Assembly (NCBI GenBank): GCA_964640725.1
Contig: CAZXIJ010000040.1
Location: forward strand, 1-25,626
Source: CALHVX01 sp964640725
GTDB lineage: Bacteria > Pseudomonadota > Gammaproteobacteria > Pseudomonadales > Azotimanducaceae
Direction of reading: 5' to 3'
Length of the DNA: 25,626 bases
Of the stretch, positions 6,548-15,518 are shown one piece after another. Within the stretch, counting starts at the first letter, position 1. Each line of letters begins with the position of its first letter. The notes beneath the pieces were generated by a model. That model ran no database searches and was not told the origin of the DNA. It saw nothing but the letters and a program-made list of their open reading frames with translations. A program made the translations under genes and the position numbers.

Positions 6548-9187
6548 ATGACCGCTCGGCGGAGCCGGGCGATGCGGTTGTGCGCCGTGCTGATGCTGGC
6601 CACAGCCACAGCTGCGCAAGCGCTCACAGACGCAGCGACCACCGGCAAGCTGGCGGACCTGGTCGCGCGCAGCCTCAACTACCAGACGCTCACCATGGAC
6701 GAGCGGCAGCGTGCCGTGAACGACGCGCTGGCGATGCTTGCCGCCAGCGACCTGCCCCAGCCCTACGAGCGCGCATCGATCGCGCTTGCTCACGCCTATC
6801 TGCTGTACCAGGGCGGCCAGCTGAGCGCCGCCATCGACACGCTGCGCAATGGCCGGGCCCTGATCAGCGTCGACACTCATCCGGCTCTGTACGTGCGCTG
6901 CACTTCGCTGCTGGCCGGGCTGCTCACCACGGCAGGCCAGAAAGAGGAGGGCCTGCAAACGCTCGAGACCCTGCTGAGCTCTGACCTGACTGCGGTGCCA
7001 CAGACCCGGGTCGAAAATGCCCGGGTCAACTACGCGTCGACGCTGGTTCAGGTCGGACGCGTACAGGATGCAGGCCGCGCGTACGAACAGGCCATCATGT
7101 ACGGGCTCTCTCAGGAAGAGGACCTGCTGGCCCTGACCGCCGGCAGCAACTACTTCGCGCTGCTCAACGACCAGGGCCTGTTTGCCGAAGGCGAGTACTG
7201 GCTGAAGCAGCTGCAACCGGCCATGGCGCGAACCCCCAAGGTCATGGCCACAGCGGCGCTCGAGCTTTACCAGTACGGCCTGCTGCTGACCGCTGGCAAG
7301 GCCGAGGAAGCCCTGCCCAAACTCGAGGCTTTTCTGGCCCGAGCGACGGACGGCCCGACGCTCGTCACGGCGCATGGCCAGGAGCTGTACTCAGACGCGC
7401 TGCGAACCCTCGGCCGGCTGGACGAGGCGCTGCAGGCCGCCCGGGCCTCGCTGGCGCTGCTCGCGAACTTCCCGCTGGAGCAGCCCGAGGCGCGCATCGC
7501 CATCGTGCGCACTCTGCTCGCCATGGAGGACTACGACGCCGCCGGGGCCGAGCTGGCCCTGCTGCGCCGCAGCGATGTCTCTACGCCCGCCAACCGGGCA
7601 AGCCACGATCAGCTTCGCCTGGAACACGCCGTGCGAACGGGCAACACGCGCCAGGCTGCAGAGGCCTTTGACGACTACGTGCAGTCCAATGCCGTGCTGA
7701 CCGATTTCGTCAACACCCGGCAAGCGGATCACTACGCCGACAAGCTGCGCACGCAGCGGGCCGAGCTGGAGCTGAAACTGTCCCGGGAAGCACAAGCACT
7801 GCTGCAGGCGGAAGCGACGGCACAAAAAGCCCAGGCCAGCGAGCTGCGCACGCGCGAAGCGTCCAACCGGGAAACCCGGAACCTGCAGATCGGGCTGGTG
7901 GTGATCCTCGCGCTCTCGGCGATCGGGCTGATCTTCTTCATGGCCCGGCGCCGGGTCGAACGGCAAATCCAGCAGCGTCTGGGCGAGCAGAACACCACCC
8001 TCGCGAAGCTCGTCGACCTGAAGTCCCGCGATCTGGTCGAGAAAGTCATGGAGCAGGCTGAACTCAAGCAAGCGCTGGCCGAGCGCCGGCACCTGGAAGC
8101 AGTGGGCCAGATCGCCGGGCACGTGGCGCACGACTTCAACAACGTGCTGCAGGTCGTCGCCAGCACCAACGAGCTGCTGGCTGCGAATACGCACAGCGAC
8201 ACCCAGGACAAAGCACTGAGCGCTTCCAACCAGTCCGTGCGCTCCGGCAGTGCCACGGTCCGGCAGCTGCTGGCATACTCGCGCAACCAGCAACTGGAAG
8301 CCCGGCTGCTGAGGATCACCGACTATCTGAACGACAACACCGCTCTGTTTCAATCCGCTGTTGGCGACATCAACCGGCTGACCGTCGACAACCAGGCACC
8401 GCAGGCCATCGTCAGGCTCGACAGCGGACAGCTCACCGCGTCGATCATCAATCTGCTGCGCAACGCCGCCGATGCCATGGATGCACCGGGCGAAATCGTG
8501 CTGCGAGCCGTTGCTGTGCCGGGCTCACAGGACCCGGAACCCGATTCAACGGCGCCGAGTGTCGCGCTGCAGGTGATCGATCAGGGGCGGGGCATGAACG
8601 CGCAGGAGGTCGAGCACGCCCGGGAGCCCTACTACACGACCAAATCGTCCGAGACGGGCACCGGGCTTGGTTTGAGTTCCGTATACGGCTTTGTTGCGCA
8701 GTCCGGCGGCGAGATCGCCATCAACAGCGAGCCCGGGACAGGCACGGCCGTGACCCTGCGTTTTCCCGAGGTGCAGGGCACGGTGCCGCCAGCGCCTGCA
8801 CAGCCCCCGGCGGATGTCACTCTGGCCGGCGCGCGGCTGCTGCTGGTCGAGGACAACCCCCTGATCGCCAAGACGCTGCAGGCGCTGCTTGGCAAGCACG
8901 GCGCCCAGAGCCAGTGGGCGGAAACGGCTGACGCGGCACGGGAAGTGCTGGGGAGCGGCACAGGGTTCGACCTGATGCTGTCGGATATCAAGATACCGGG
9001 CGCTATGGACGGCTTTGGCCTCGCCCGCTGGGCACGGGCGAACCATCCCGCCATGCACATCGGCATGATGAGCGGCTATGGGCCGACGGCCGACGAGGAC
9101 TTCGATATTCCGGTGCTGTCCAAACCCTTCACCGGCGCCGAGCTCATCAGTTATCTGAACGAGCGCATCGGCGCTGCGACATCCTGA
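6548..9187 (+). CDS. hybrid sensor histidine kinase with periplasmic helical-repeat sensor and receiver
   Basis: An 879-residue hybrid kinase. Order: signal-like N-terminus (about 1-25), helical TPR/MalT-like repeats (about 30-390), coiled coil (390-440), one membrane span (447-465), coiled coil, then the dimerisation domain with the phospho-accepting H528 in AHVAHDFNN-type context (GHVAHDFNN). The ATPase domain follows, with NLLRNAADAM, DQGRG (678-682), PYYTTK and GTGLGL (704-709). The C-terminal receiver has LVEDN (767-770), acceptor D813 in LSDIKIPG and K859. There is no DNA-binding output, so a partner must receive the signal. An alternative start at 6572 has a better ribosome binding site (GGAG with a 7-nt spacer) and still leaves a hydrophobic signal. 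The giant-protein operon begins 271 bp downstream on the same strand; a regulatory link is only inferred. Confidence 0.92.
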   Translation: MTARRSRAMRLCAVLMLATATAAQALTDAATTGKLADLVARSLNYQTLTMDERQRAVNDALAMLAASDLPQPYERASIALAHAYLLYQGGQLSAAIDTLRNGRALISVDTHPALYVRCTSLLAGLLTTAGQKEEGLQTLETLLSSDLTAVPQTRVENARVNYASTLVQVGRVQDAGRAYEQAIMYGLSQEEDLLALTAGSNYFALLNDQGLFAEGEYWLKQLQPAMARTPKVMATAALELYQYGLLLTAGKAEEALPKLEAFLARATDGPTLVTAHGQELYSDALRTLGRLDEALQAARASLALLANFPLEQPEARIAIVRTLLAMEDYDAAGAELALLRRSDVSTPANRASHDQLRLEHAVRTGNTRQAAEAFDDYVQSNAVLTDFVNTRQADHYADKLRTQRAELELKLSREAQALLQAEATAQKAQASELRTREASNRETRNLQIGLVVILALSAIGLIFFMARRRVERQIQQRLGEQNTTLAKLVDLKSRDLVEKVMEQAELKQALAERRHLEAVGQIAGHVAHDFNNVLQVVASTNELLAANTHSDTQDKALSASNQSVRSGSATVRQLLAYSRNQQLEARLLRITDYLNDNTALFQSAVGDINRLTVDNQAPQAIVRLDSGQLTASIINLLRNAADAMDAPGEIVLRAVAVPGSQDPEPDSTAPSVALQVIDQGRGMNAQEVEHAREPYYTTKSSETGTGLGLSSVYGFVAQSGGEIAINSEPGTGTAVTLRFPEVQGTVPPAPAQPPADVTLAGARLLLVEDNPLIAKTLQALLGKHGAQSQWAETADAAREVLGSGTGFDLMLSDIKIPGAMDGFGLARWARANHPAMHIGMMSGYGPTADEDFDIPVLSKPFTGAELISYLNERIGAATS

Positions 9188-9458
9188 GCGCGCCTTGTTT
9201 CCCGCTACCGCCCACTTCATCTGGTTCGGCGCGCAAACTGCTGCCCTGAGCAGGTGAGCAACCCTGCGTCACAGTTAAGGTGTGGACCTGTTGACGGCAG
9301 AACGAGACACAGGCGTCATTGGGCTGATACCCCTTGGCAATCTCTGCCAATGATTTCCCCAACCGGAGATCAATAGCCGATTTAGTGACGGACTGCGGAT
9401 ACGGCGCGCCAGGTCCTGCCGACAATACGGGTGAGAACATGGATTTTCACCACCCTCG
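9188..9458. promoter_or_regulatory. intergenic region ahead of the export operon
   Basis: A 271-bp gap that must hold the end of the kinase transcript and, if the operon is independent, its promoter. A weak -35-like TTGACG occurs at 9291-9296 without a clear -10 partner. A perfect inverted repeat TTGGCA-N5-TGCCAA lies at 9334-9350. A GCGCGCC/GGCGCGC pair flanks a 34-nt loop just after the kinase stop, too loose to call a terminator. I see no gene here. Confidence 0.4.
9334..9350. promoter_or_regulatory. inverted repeat, candidate operator
   Basis: TTGGCA-ATCTC-TGCCAA is an exact 6+6 bp dyad with a 5-bp spacer, 109 bp upstream of the first operon gene. Its size suits a dimeric regulator; it could equally be a small RNA hairpin in the leader. 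Confidence 0.35.
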
Positions 9459-11390
9459 ATGCCCGCAAGCAGTCATTCAGAATCAGCAGAGACCGGCCAG
9501 GAAGCCGCTGACGCCCCAGCGTTGGCGCAGCGCTGGCTGGCTGACCGAGCCAGCCTGCTCAAGGCCCGGAGCGCGGTGCTGCTGCTTCGCCAGGGCGACA
9601 AAGCCCGCCTCGGCGGGGGCTGGCCCACGGGCACCCAGCCGCCGTCGGCGCTGCTGGCCGCAGCGCGCCAGGCCTTCAAAACCCAGCGGGTCCTGATTCG
9701 CGCCAACCCGTCAAGCGACGCCGAACCCTACGCCGATACCTGCGTCGCGTTCCAGCTGCGCCTGGCCGGCCGGCCAGCGGTGGTGGCCTTCCAGCTGCGG
9801 TTGCTCGCAAGCGCAGACGATCAGTCCGTGCTCGACGATATCGGGCAACGGGTACTCCGGCGGGAGGACGATGGCCAGGGCGCGCCGGCAGGCCCGGTCA
9901 CCTCTGTCGCCTCGTCGGCAGGATCGCCAAAACCTTCGTCAGAGGACTCCGTCGAGCGAACACCGGACGCGCTCGAAAAAGAGCAGGCGACCGGACTCGA
10001 TCCGCCGCCGGAACTTGGCCCCGAAGCGCTGGCCGCGCGGCAAGGACAAGTCCTGCAGGCCATGGCATCGGTGCTCGATCAGCAAGCGCTCGAACCTGCG
10101 CTGCACGAGCTGGCGAACAGCCTTGCTCGTGCGTTCGCATGTCAGCGCGTCACCATCGGCCTGACCCGGCAACAGCGGGTTCGGATTCACGCCGTGTCCG
10201 GAGAAGTCGATTTCGACGCGCGCTCGGCGCTGTTCGTGGACATCGCCGAGGCGATGACCGAGACCCGACTGCAGGGCGCAGCGGTACGCCTGCCCGCGCC
10301 GCCGGAGCAGCCGGCACCGCGCGCGCACATGGCGCTGGCCGAGACGCTGCACCGCCCCGCGCTGCTGAGCCTGCCGCTGGTCGACGATGAAAAGATCGCG
10401 GGCGTGCTGCTGCTCGAGCGCGATCGCCCGTTCTCGCAGGCGGACCAGGACCTGCTGGTTCAGCTGAGCCTGCTGGTCTCGCCGGTGCTGACCCTGAAAC
10501 GCCTGGAGTCGCTGACGATCGCGCAGTGGAGCGGCCGTCTGGCGCGCCGGTCCCTGGGCGGCCTGCTGGGCCGACGGCGCCTGGGCCTGAAAGTCGCTGC
10601 GCTCGTTGCAGCGGCTGTGGTGAGCTGGAGCCTGCTGGATACGGGCATGTTCCGGGTCGATGCGGACGCCCGGATCGAAGCGGAACGCCAGCGGGTCGTG
10701 GTCTCTGCGTTCCCCAGCTACCTGAGCGAGGTGACCGCGCGCCCCGGGGACCTGGTGCAGCGGGGCGATGTGCTCGCGCGGCTGGACAGCAACGACCTCG
10801 AGCTGGAGCGAATCAAGTGGCAGGGCGAGCTGGACAAGCTCCAGAAGGAATACCGCGCCACGCTGGCGCAGCGCGACCGCTCCAAGGTCCGCGTGCTGCA
10901 GGCCCAACTCGAGCAGGCGCGCTCGCAGCTCGACCTGCTGGACGTGCGGCTCAAGCGCGCGGTGGTGCGCGCCCCCATCGACGGCGTTGTGGTGAGCGGT
11001 GACTGGTCTCAGGCGCTCGGCAAGCCGGTCGACCAGGGCGAAAAACTGTTCGAGGTCGCAGCCCTGGACGATTTCGACGTGGTCCTGATGGTCGACGAAA
11101 GCGATATCAGCTGGATGGGCATCGGCCAGACCGGGCGGCTGCGGCTGCGCAGCCTGCCCGGGCAAACGCTGCCCTTTGAGGTGGCCGACATCGCGCCGGT
11201 CTCGGAGCCCCGGGACGGCAGCAACCGCTTTCGCGTCAAGGCGACCTTCGATTCATTGCCGCAGGCCGTGCGGCCGGGCATGGGCGGCGTCGCGAAAATT
11301 GATATCGAACCCCAGGCGCTCGGCTGGATCTGGACGCGCAAGTTCCGCAGCTGGCTGCGGCTGCAGTACTGGAGGCTCAGCGGCAAATGA
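9459..11390 (+). CDS. GAF-domain / HlyD membrane fusion protein
   Basis: A 643-residue protein joining a cytoplasmic sensing part to a periplasmic adaptor. Residues about 25-115 look like a degenerate GAF domain (SAVLLLRQGDKARLGGGWP to AVVAFQLRLL). A low-complexity linker follows, then a clearer GAF domain at about 200-345 (LAFACQRVTIGL-like strand, PLVDDEKIAGVLLLE). One membrane span lies at 376-396. The rest is HlyD-like: lipoyl half-motif SEVTARPGDLVQRGDVLARL, a short coiled coil (445-500), the second half VVRAPIDGVVVSG, and a beta-barrel ending at about 620. HlyD proteins bridge inner-membrane exporters to outer-membrane channels; a GAF fusion suggests the bridge is tuned by a cytoplasmic signal. 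The ATG at 9459 is the first after an in-frame stop at 9432-9434 but has a poor ribosome binding site. The stop overlaps the next gene by ATGA. Confidence 0.85.
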   Translation: MPASSHSESAETGQEAADAPALAQRWLADRASLLKARSAVLLLRQGDKARLGGGWPTGTQPPSALLAAARQAFKTQRVLIRANPSSDAEPYADTCVAFQLRLAGRPAVVAFQLRLLASADDQSVLDDIGQRVLRREDDGQGAPAGPVTSVASSAGSPKPSSEDSVERTPDALEKEQATGLDPPPELGPEALAARQGQVLQAMASVLDQQALEPALHELANSLARAFACQRVTIGLTRQQRVRIHAVSGEVDFDARSALFVDIAEAMTETRLQGAAVRLPAPPEQPAPRAHMALAETLHRPALLSLPLVDDEKIAGVLLLERDRPFSQADQDLLVQLSLLVSPVLTLKRLESLTIAQWSGRLARRSLGGLLGRRRLGLKVAALVAAAVVSWSLLDTGMFRVDADARIEAERQRVVVSAFPSYLSEVTARPGDLVQRGDVLARLDSNDLELERIKWQGELDKLQKEYRATLAQRDRSKVRVLQAQLEQARSQLDLLDVRLKRAVVRAPIDGVVVSGDWSQALGKPVDQGEKLFEVAALDDFDVVLMVDESDISWMGIGQTGRLRLRSLPGQTLPFEVADIAPVSEPRDGSNRFRVKATFDSLPQAVRPGMGGVAKIDIEPQALGWIWTRKFRSWLRLQYWRLSGK

Positions 11391-13531
11391 CGCAAGGCAG
11401 CCTTTACAGTGACCAGTGGTATCGGGTCAAAGATCTCCAGCCCCGGCTCCGGCGGCAGCTGGCGGTGCATCGGCACTACTACCGCGGCGCGCCCTGGTAT
11501 GTGATCGAGGCGCCCAGCTCGCAGCAGCGCATTCGGCTCAACGACGCGGCTTACTATCTGTTCAGCCAGCTGGACGGCACCCGGACCGTGGGCGACCTGT
11601 GGCAGCAGGCCCTTGCAGCGCTGGATGACGATGCGCCCTCGCAGCAGGACGTAATCAGCCTGCTGGCCGAGCTGGCCGACGCGGGCATGGCTGACTTCGC
11701 GCAGCAGTCGGACATCGACACCCTGTTCGATCAGCACCGGCGCAAGCAGGACAAGGAAACCCAGTCCCGGTACTGGAACCCGCTGTTCATGCGCTTTGCG
11801 ATCTTCGATCCGGACCGGCTGGCCGCGCGCTGGGCACCCCGGCTGGGTTTTTGCTTTGGGCGGACGGCCCTGGGGCTGTGGATTGCCCTGATGGTGATCA
11901 CTCTGTTTGCCGGCTGGTATGCCTGGCCGGGACTGACCGCGGCGCTGCAGGCCGACGTCCTGTCGCCCCGGCACCTGGTAATCCTGTGGTTCGTGTTCCC
12001 GATCATGAAGCTGCTGCACGAGCTGGCTCACGCGCTGGCGGTCCGGCACTGGGGCGGCGAGGTGCACGAGTTCGGCGTCGCCCTGCTGATCCTGATGCCC
12101 GTGCCCTACGTAGACGCGTCGGCGTCCGGGGGCTTTGCGAACAAATATCGGCGCATGGCCGTCGCCGGCGCCGGCATCGTGGTGGAGACCACCCTGGGCG
12201 CTTGCGGGCTGCTGCTGTGGCTGCTGGTCGAGCCCGGCCTGGTGCGCGATATCGCGCTCAACCTGGCGCTCACGGGGTTCGCCTCGAGCCTGCTGTTCAA
12301 CGGCAACCCGCTGCTGAAGTTCGACGCCTACTACGTGCTGAGCGACGGCATCGAAATCCCCAATCTCGCGAGCCGCGCCAACAAGTACCTGCTCTACCTG
12401 CTGCAGCGCTACGCCTTCGGCAGCCAGGCCCGCTCGCCAGTGACCGCGCCGGGGGAGCGCCGCTGGTTTGTGGCCTACGGCCTGGCGGCGCTGATTTACA
12501 AGCTGTCGCTGACGATCGGCATCTGCCTGTTCGTCGCCAGCCAGTACTTCTTTATCGGCGTGTTGCTGGCCCTGTGGTCCCTGACGATGCAGCTGCTGTG
12601 GCCGATCATCAAGGGGCTGCGCTTTTTGCTGACCGCGCCGGCCCTGACCCGCACCCGGGCCCGGGCGCTGACCGTTGCCGGCAGCGCCGTCACGGCCTTT
12701 GCCCTGGCATTTTTCCTGTTGCCGCTGCCCCACGCCACCCAGGTCCGGGGGGTAGTGTGGCCCGTTGATGACGCCATCGTGCGCAGCGAAACCGACTGCT
12801 TCGTGCAGGCGCTGCTGGTGCCCGGTCAGGGCCACGAGGTCGACGCGCAAACGCCGCTGCTGCGCTGCGATGACACGCTGATCAACGCCGAGCTCGCCGA
12901 TCTGCGCGCCCAGGCGACCGCGGCGCGCGCCGCCGTGCGCGGCACGCGAGATCGCAGCGCCAAGGGCATGCGCCGCAGCGAGCTGAAGGTCAAGGAAGAA
13001 CTGCTGGCGCGCGCCGAGCACCGCAGCCAGCGCCGTACGATCGTGAGCCAGACCCGGGGCGAGCTCTATCTGCCCGGCGCGGCCAACCTTGAGGGCAGCT
13101 ACTTCCGACAGGGCGACCTGGTGGGCTATCTGCTCAGCCCGGACAACCTGTCTGTGCGGGTCATGCTGAGCCAGGAACGCGCAAGCCTGCTGGCGCAATC
13201 GTCATCGCAGATCGCGCTGCGGCGCCTCAGCGCGCCCGAGCAGGTCTACACCACTGCGCTTCTGCGGCAGCTGCCCACGGCAACGGATCAGCTGGTCACG
13301 CCGGCGCTGGGCCAGCCCGGCGGCGGCGACCTGGCCGTCAGCCCCCAGGACGATGAGGGCACCATGCTCGCGGAGCCGGCCTTCGCGCTGGAACTGGCGC
13401 TGCCCGAGGCACTGGCGAACAGCCGGGTCGGCGAGGCGCTGGCCGTGCGCATCGATCACGGCACCGCGCCGGCCGCGGTGCTGCTCTATCGGCAGCTGCA
13501 GCTGTTGCTGCTAAGGCAGTTCGGTGTTTGA
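11387..13531 (+). CDS. PqqD-like / M50 site-2-type metalloprotease / HlyD fusion
   Basis: A 714-residue membrane protein. Residues about 20-105 resemble a PqqD-like winged-helix domain (RLNDAAYYLFSQLDGTRTVGDL), which in other systems holds a peptide substrate. The M50 core follows, with several membrane spans (about 160-450), the zinc motif HELAH (211-215) in the second span and the third ligand D313 in GNPLLKFDAYY, as in site-2 proteases. After the last span (about 430-447) comes a HlyD-like region: RGVVWPVDDAIVR, LVPGQGHEVDAQTPLL, a short helix pair with basic residues (500-550) and TRGELYLPGA. All catalytic residues are present. GGAGG at 11371-11375 precedes the ATG, which overlaps the previous stop. 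A role in cleaving or passing on the giant protein is inferred. Confidence 0.85.
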   Translation: MTQGSLYSDQWYRVKDLQPRLRRQLAVHRHYYRGAPWYVIEAPSSQQRIRLNDAAYYLFSQLDGTRTVGDLWQQALAALDDDAPSQQDVISLLAELADAGMADFAQQSDIDTLFDQHRRKQDKETQSRYWNPLFMRFAIFDPDRLAARWAPRLGFCFGRTALGLWIALMVITLFAGWYAWPGLTAALQADVLSPRHLVILWFVFPIMKLLHELAHALAVRHWGGEVHEFGVALLILMPVPYVDASASGGFANKYRRMAVAGAGIVVETTLGACGLLLWLLVEPGLVRDIALNLALTGFASSLLFNGNPLLKFDAYYVLSDGIEIPNLASRANKYLLYLLQRYAFGSQARSPVTAPGERRWFVAYGLAALIYKLSLTIGICLFVASQYFFIGVLLALWSLTMQLLWPIIKGLRFLLTAPALTRTRARALTVAGSAVTAFALAFFLLPLPHATQVRGVVWPVDDAIVRSETDCFVQALLVPGQGHEVDAQTPLLRCDDTLINAELADLRAQATAARAAVRGTRDRSAKGMRRSELKVKEELLARAEHRSQRRTIVSQTRGELYLPGAANLEGSYFRQGDLVGYLLSPDNLSVRVMLSQERASLLAQSSSQIALRRLSAPEQVYTTALLRQLPTATDQLVTPALGQPGGGDLAVSPQDDEGTMLAEPAFALELALPEALANSRVGEALAVRIDHGTAPAAVLLYRQLQLLLLRQFGV

Positions 13532-15515
13532 GCTGCCGCAGCTCTGGCAGGTGCCCCGGCCGACCTGGCCGGGCTGGCTCCTGAATGATTACCCGGAGCA
13601 GCGGGACCAAACCCGCGGGGGCAGCCGCAGCGGCCTGCTGCCCCGGCCACGCCCTCGCTGGCGCGCCTTTCGTCGCCAGGCCGAACAGATTGAGCAACGC
13701 CGTAACCAGATCGGCGCGCTGCCCGCGCAGGATCGCGCCGCGGCTCTGGCAACATTGATGAACGGGCTGCGCGGGCAGGGACTGACCCCTGCCCTGGTCG
13801 ACGAAGCGCTGGCCACCGTTGCGGCGGCAGTCCACGACGAGTTCGGGTTCCATCTGCACCGGGAGCAACTGTTCTGCGCCAGCGCGCTCCTGGGCGGCTA
13901 CCTCGCAGAAATGGCGACCGGCGAAGGCAAATCCGTGACCGCGGCAGCGACGGCCATCATCGCAGCTCTGGCCGGCGCGCCCGTGCACGTGGTCACGACC
14001 AACGACTATCTTGTGGCCCGGGATGCCGAGGCCATGCGCGGCCTGTTCGACCGCTTCGACCTGCGCTCCGCCCATGTCACGCCCGAACAGCAGGACGAAG
14101 AACGCCGGGCAGCCTATGCCGCGCCGATCTGCTACGTCTCCAACAAACAGCTGGTGTTCGATTACCTGCGCGACCGCCAGACCCTGGGGCACCGGCCGGA
14201 ATCGCTCAGCTCGCGCGTGCGCGCGCTGTGGCAAAGCGCGGCAGCGGCGCCGCTGCTGCGCGGCCTGTGCTTTGCGATCGTGGATGAGGCCGACGGCGTG
14301 CTGATCGACGACGCGCTCACGCCCCTGATCCTGTCGCAGATGTCACCGGTCACCGGGCCGGAGCTGAAGCAGGCCATGGCCGCCTTCAGCCTGGCGCAGC
14401 GCCTGGTGGAGCACGAGGATTTTGCCGTCGACCGGCGCACCCGCTCGGTCACCATCTCCCTTGCCGGCGAGGATCGGCTCGGGGAGCTGGCCAGCGGGCT
14501 TGAAGGCACCATCAAGAACCGCCGGCTGCGGCTGGAACTGGTGCGCCAGGCCCTGGTTGCGCAAAACCTGTTCGAGCGCGACCAGGACTATCTGGTGCGG
14601 GACGGCGAAGTGCAGCTGATCGACCAGTCCACGGGCCGGGTGATGCCCGACCGGAAACTGCAGCACGGGCTGCACCAGATGGTGGAGCTGAAAGAGCGCT
14701 GCGAGCTCTCGGGGCAGAGCGATGTGCTGGCAAGCCTGAGCTTCCAGAACTTTTTCCGCCGCTACAGCCACCTCTGCGGCATGACGGGCACCGCGGCGGA
14801 AGCGGCCCGGGAGCTGAAACAGGTTTACGGGTTGCGGGTCGTGCCCGTGCCCACACACCAGCCCAGCCGCCGCATCGCCTGCCCGCCCACGGTTGCGAGC
14901 GCCAATGACGAGCAGGAACAGCTGGTCATCGAGCGCGCGCGAACGCTGCAGGCGCGAGGACAGCCGGTGCTGATCGGCACGCGCACGCTGGCGCGCTCCA
15001 CCGCCCTGAGCGAGGCGCTGTCGAGAGCCGGCATTGAACACCAGCTGCTGAACGCCAGCCAGGACGAACAGGAAGCACAGATCGTCGCCGCTGCCGGGCA
15101 GCAGGGGGCCGTGACCATTGCCACCAACATGGCCGGTCGCGGCACCGATGTTCCGCTCGGTGCCGGGGTCGATGCGCTGGGCGGCCTGCACGTCATCGTT
15201 GCCGAACTGAACGACAACGGCCGCGTCGACCGGCAGCTGATCGGCCGCTGCGCGCGCCAGGGCGATCCCGGCACCTACGAATACCTGCTCAGCAGAGACG
15301 ACGGCCTGCTCGAACGGGCCGGCAGCCCCCTGGGCCGAAACATTGCCGGCGGCGCGGGCCCGCTGCCGAACCGCGCGCGCCACCGCACGAGCCTGGCGCT
15401 GGCGCGCCGGGTCCAGAGCCGGCAGGCCGCAGCACAACGCATTCAGCGACGACAGGTCGCAGAACAGGACGAGGCCATGCAGCGGCGCCTGTCCTTTGCC
15501 GGATACAAGGAGTAA
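13524..15515 (+). CDS. short SecA-like translocation ATPase
   Basis: A 663-residue SecA relative. NBD1 carries TGEGKS (132-137), VVTTNDYL, the FDYLRDR block and Walker B IVDEAD (252-257). The cross-linking domain region (about 270-410) keeps DYLVRDGEVQLIDQSTGR, LASLSFQNFFRRY and GMTGTA. NBD2 has PVLIGTRTLARS, ATNMAGRGTDVPLG and the arginine motif QLIGRCARQGD (572-581). The usual insertion within NBD2 of E. coli SecA is absent, and the protein ends about 75 residues after NBD2, in a basic helix (ARRVQSRQAAAQ). It therefore lacks most of the helical scaffold, the helical wing and the zinc tail of housekeeping SecA (about 900 residues). The GTG start overlaps the previous stop by 8 nt and has AAGG upstream. 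It is an intact ATPase by motif and likely dedicated to the neighbouring giant protein. Confidence 0.9.
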   Translation: MFELPQLWQVPRPTWPGWLLNDYPEQRDQTRGGSRSGLLPRPRPRWRAFRRQAEQIEQRRNQIGALPAQDRAAALATLMNGLRGQGLTPALVDEALATVAAAVHDEFGFHLHREQLFCASALLGGYLAEMATGEGKSVTAAATAIIAALAGAPVHVVTTNDYLVARDAEAMRGLFDRFDLRSAHVTPEQQDEERRAAYAAPICYVSNKQLVFDYLRDRQTLGHRPESLSSRVRALWQSAAAAPLLRGLCFAIVDEADGVLIDDALTPLILSQMSPVTGPELKQAMAAFSLAQRLVEHEDFAVDRRTRSVTISLAGEDRLGELASGLEGTIKNRRLRLELVRQALVAQNLFERDQDYLVRDGEVQLIDQSTGRVMPDRKLQHGLHQMVELKERCELSGQSDVLASLSFQNFFRRYSHLCGMTGTAAEAARELKQVYGLRVVPVPTHQPSRRIACPPTVASANDEQEQLVIERARTLQARGQPVLIGTRTLARSTALSEALSRAGIEHQLLNASQDEQEAQIVAAAGQQGAVTIATNMAGRGTDVPLGAGVDALGGLHVIVAELNDNGRVDRQLIGRCARQGDPGTYEYLLSRDDGLLERAGSPLGRNIAGGAGPLPNRARHRTSLALARRVQSRQAAAQRIQRRQVAEQDEAMQRRLSFAGYKE

Positions 15516-15518
15516 CCA

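Noticed and set aside
9439..9696. ATG at 9439 with a good ribosome binding site (GGGTGAGA) as start of the first operon gene
   Set aside because: It is in a different frame from the GAF-HlyD protein and its translation looks random. The true frame has an in-frame stop at 9432-9434 and its first ATG at 9459. A start-proximal frameshift cannot be fully excluded.
11009..13198. Minus-strand open frame of 729 codons
   Set aside because: It is antisense to the M50-HlyD gene, with low-complexity Gln/Gly/Arg-rich translation and no domain; the plus-strand frame has HELAH, membrane spans and operon overlaps.
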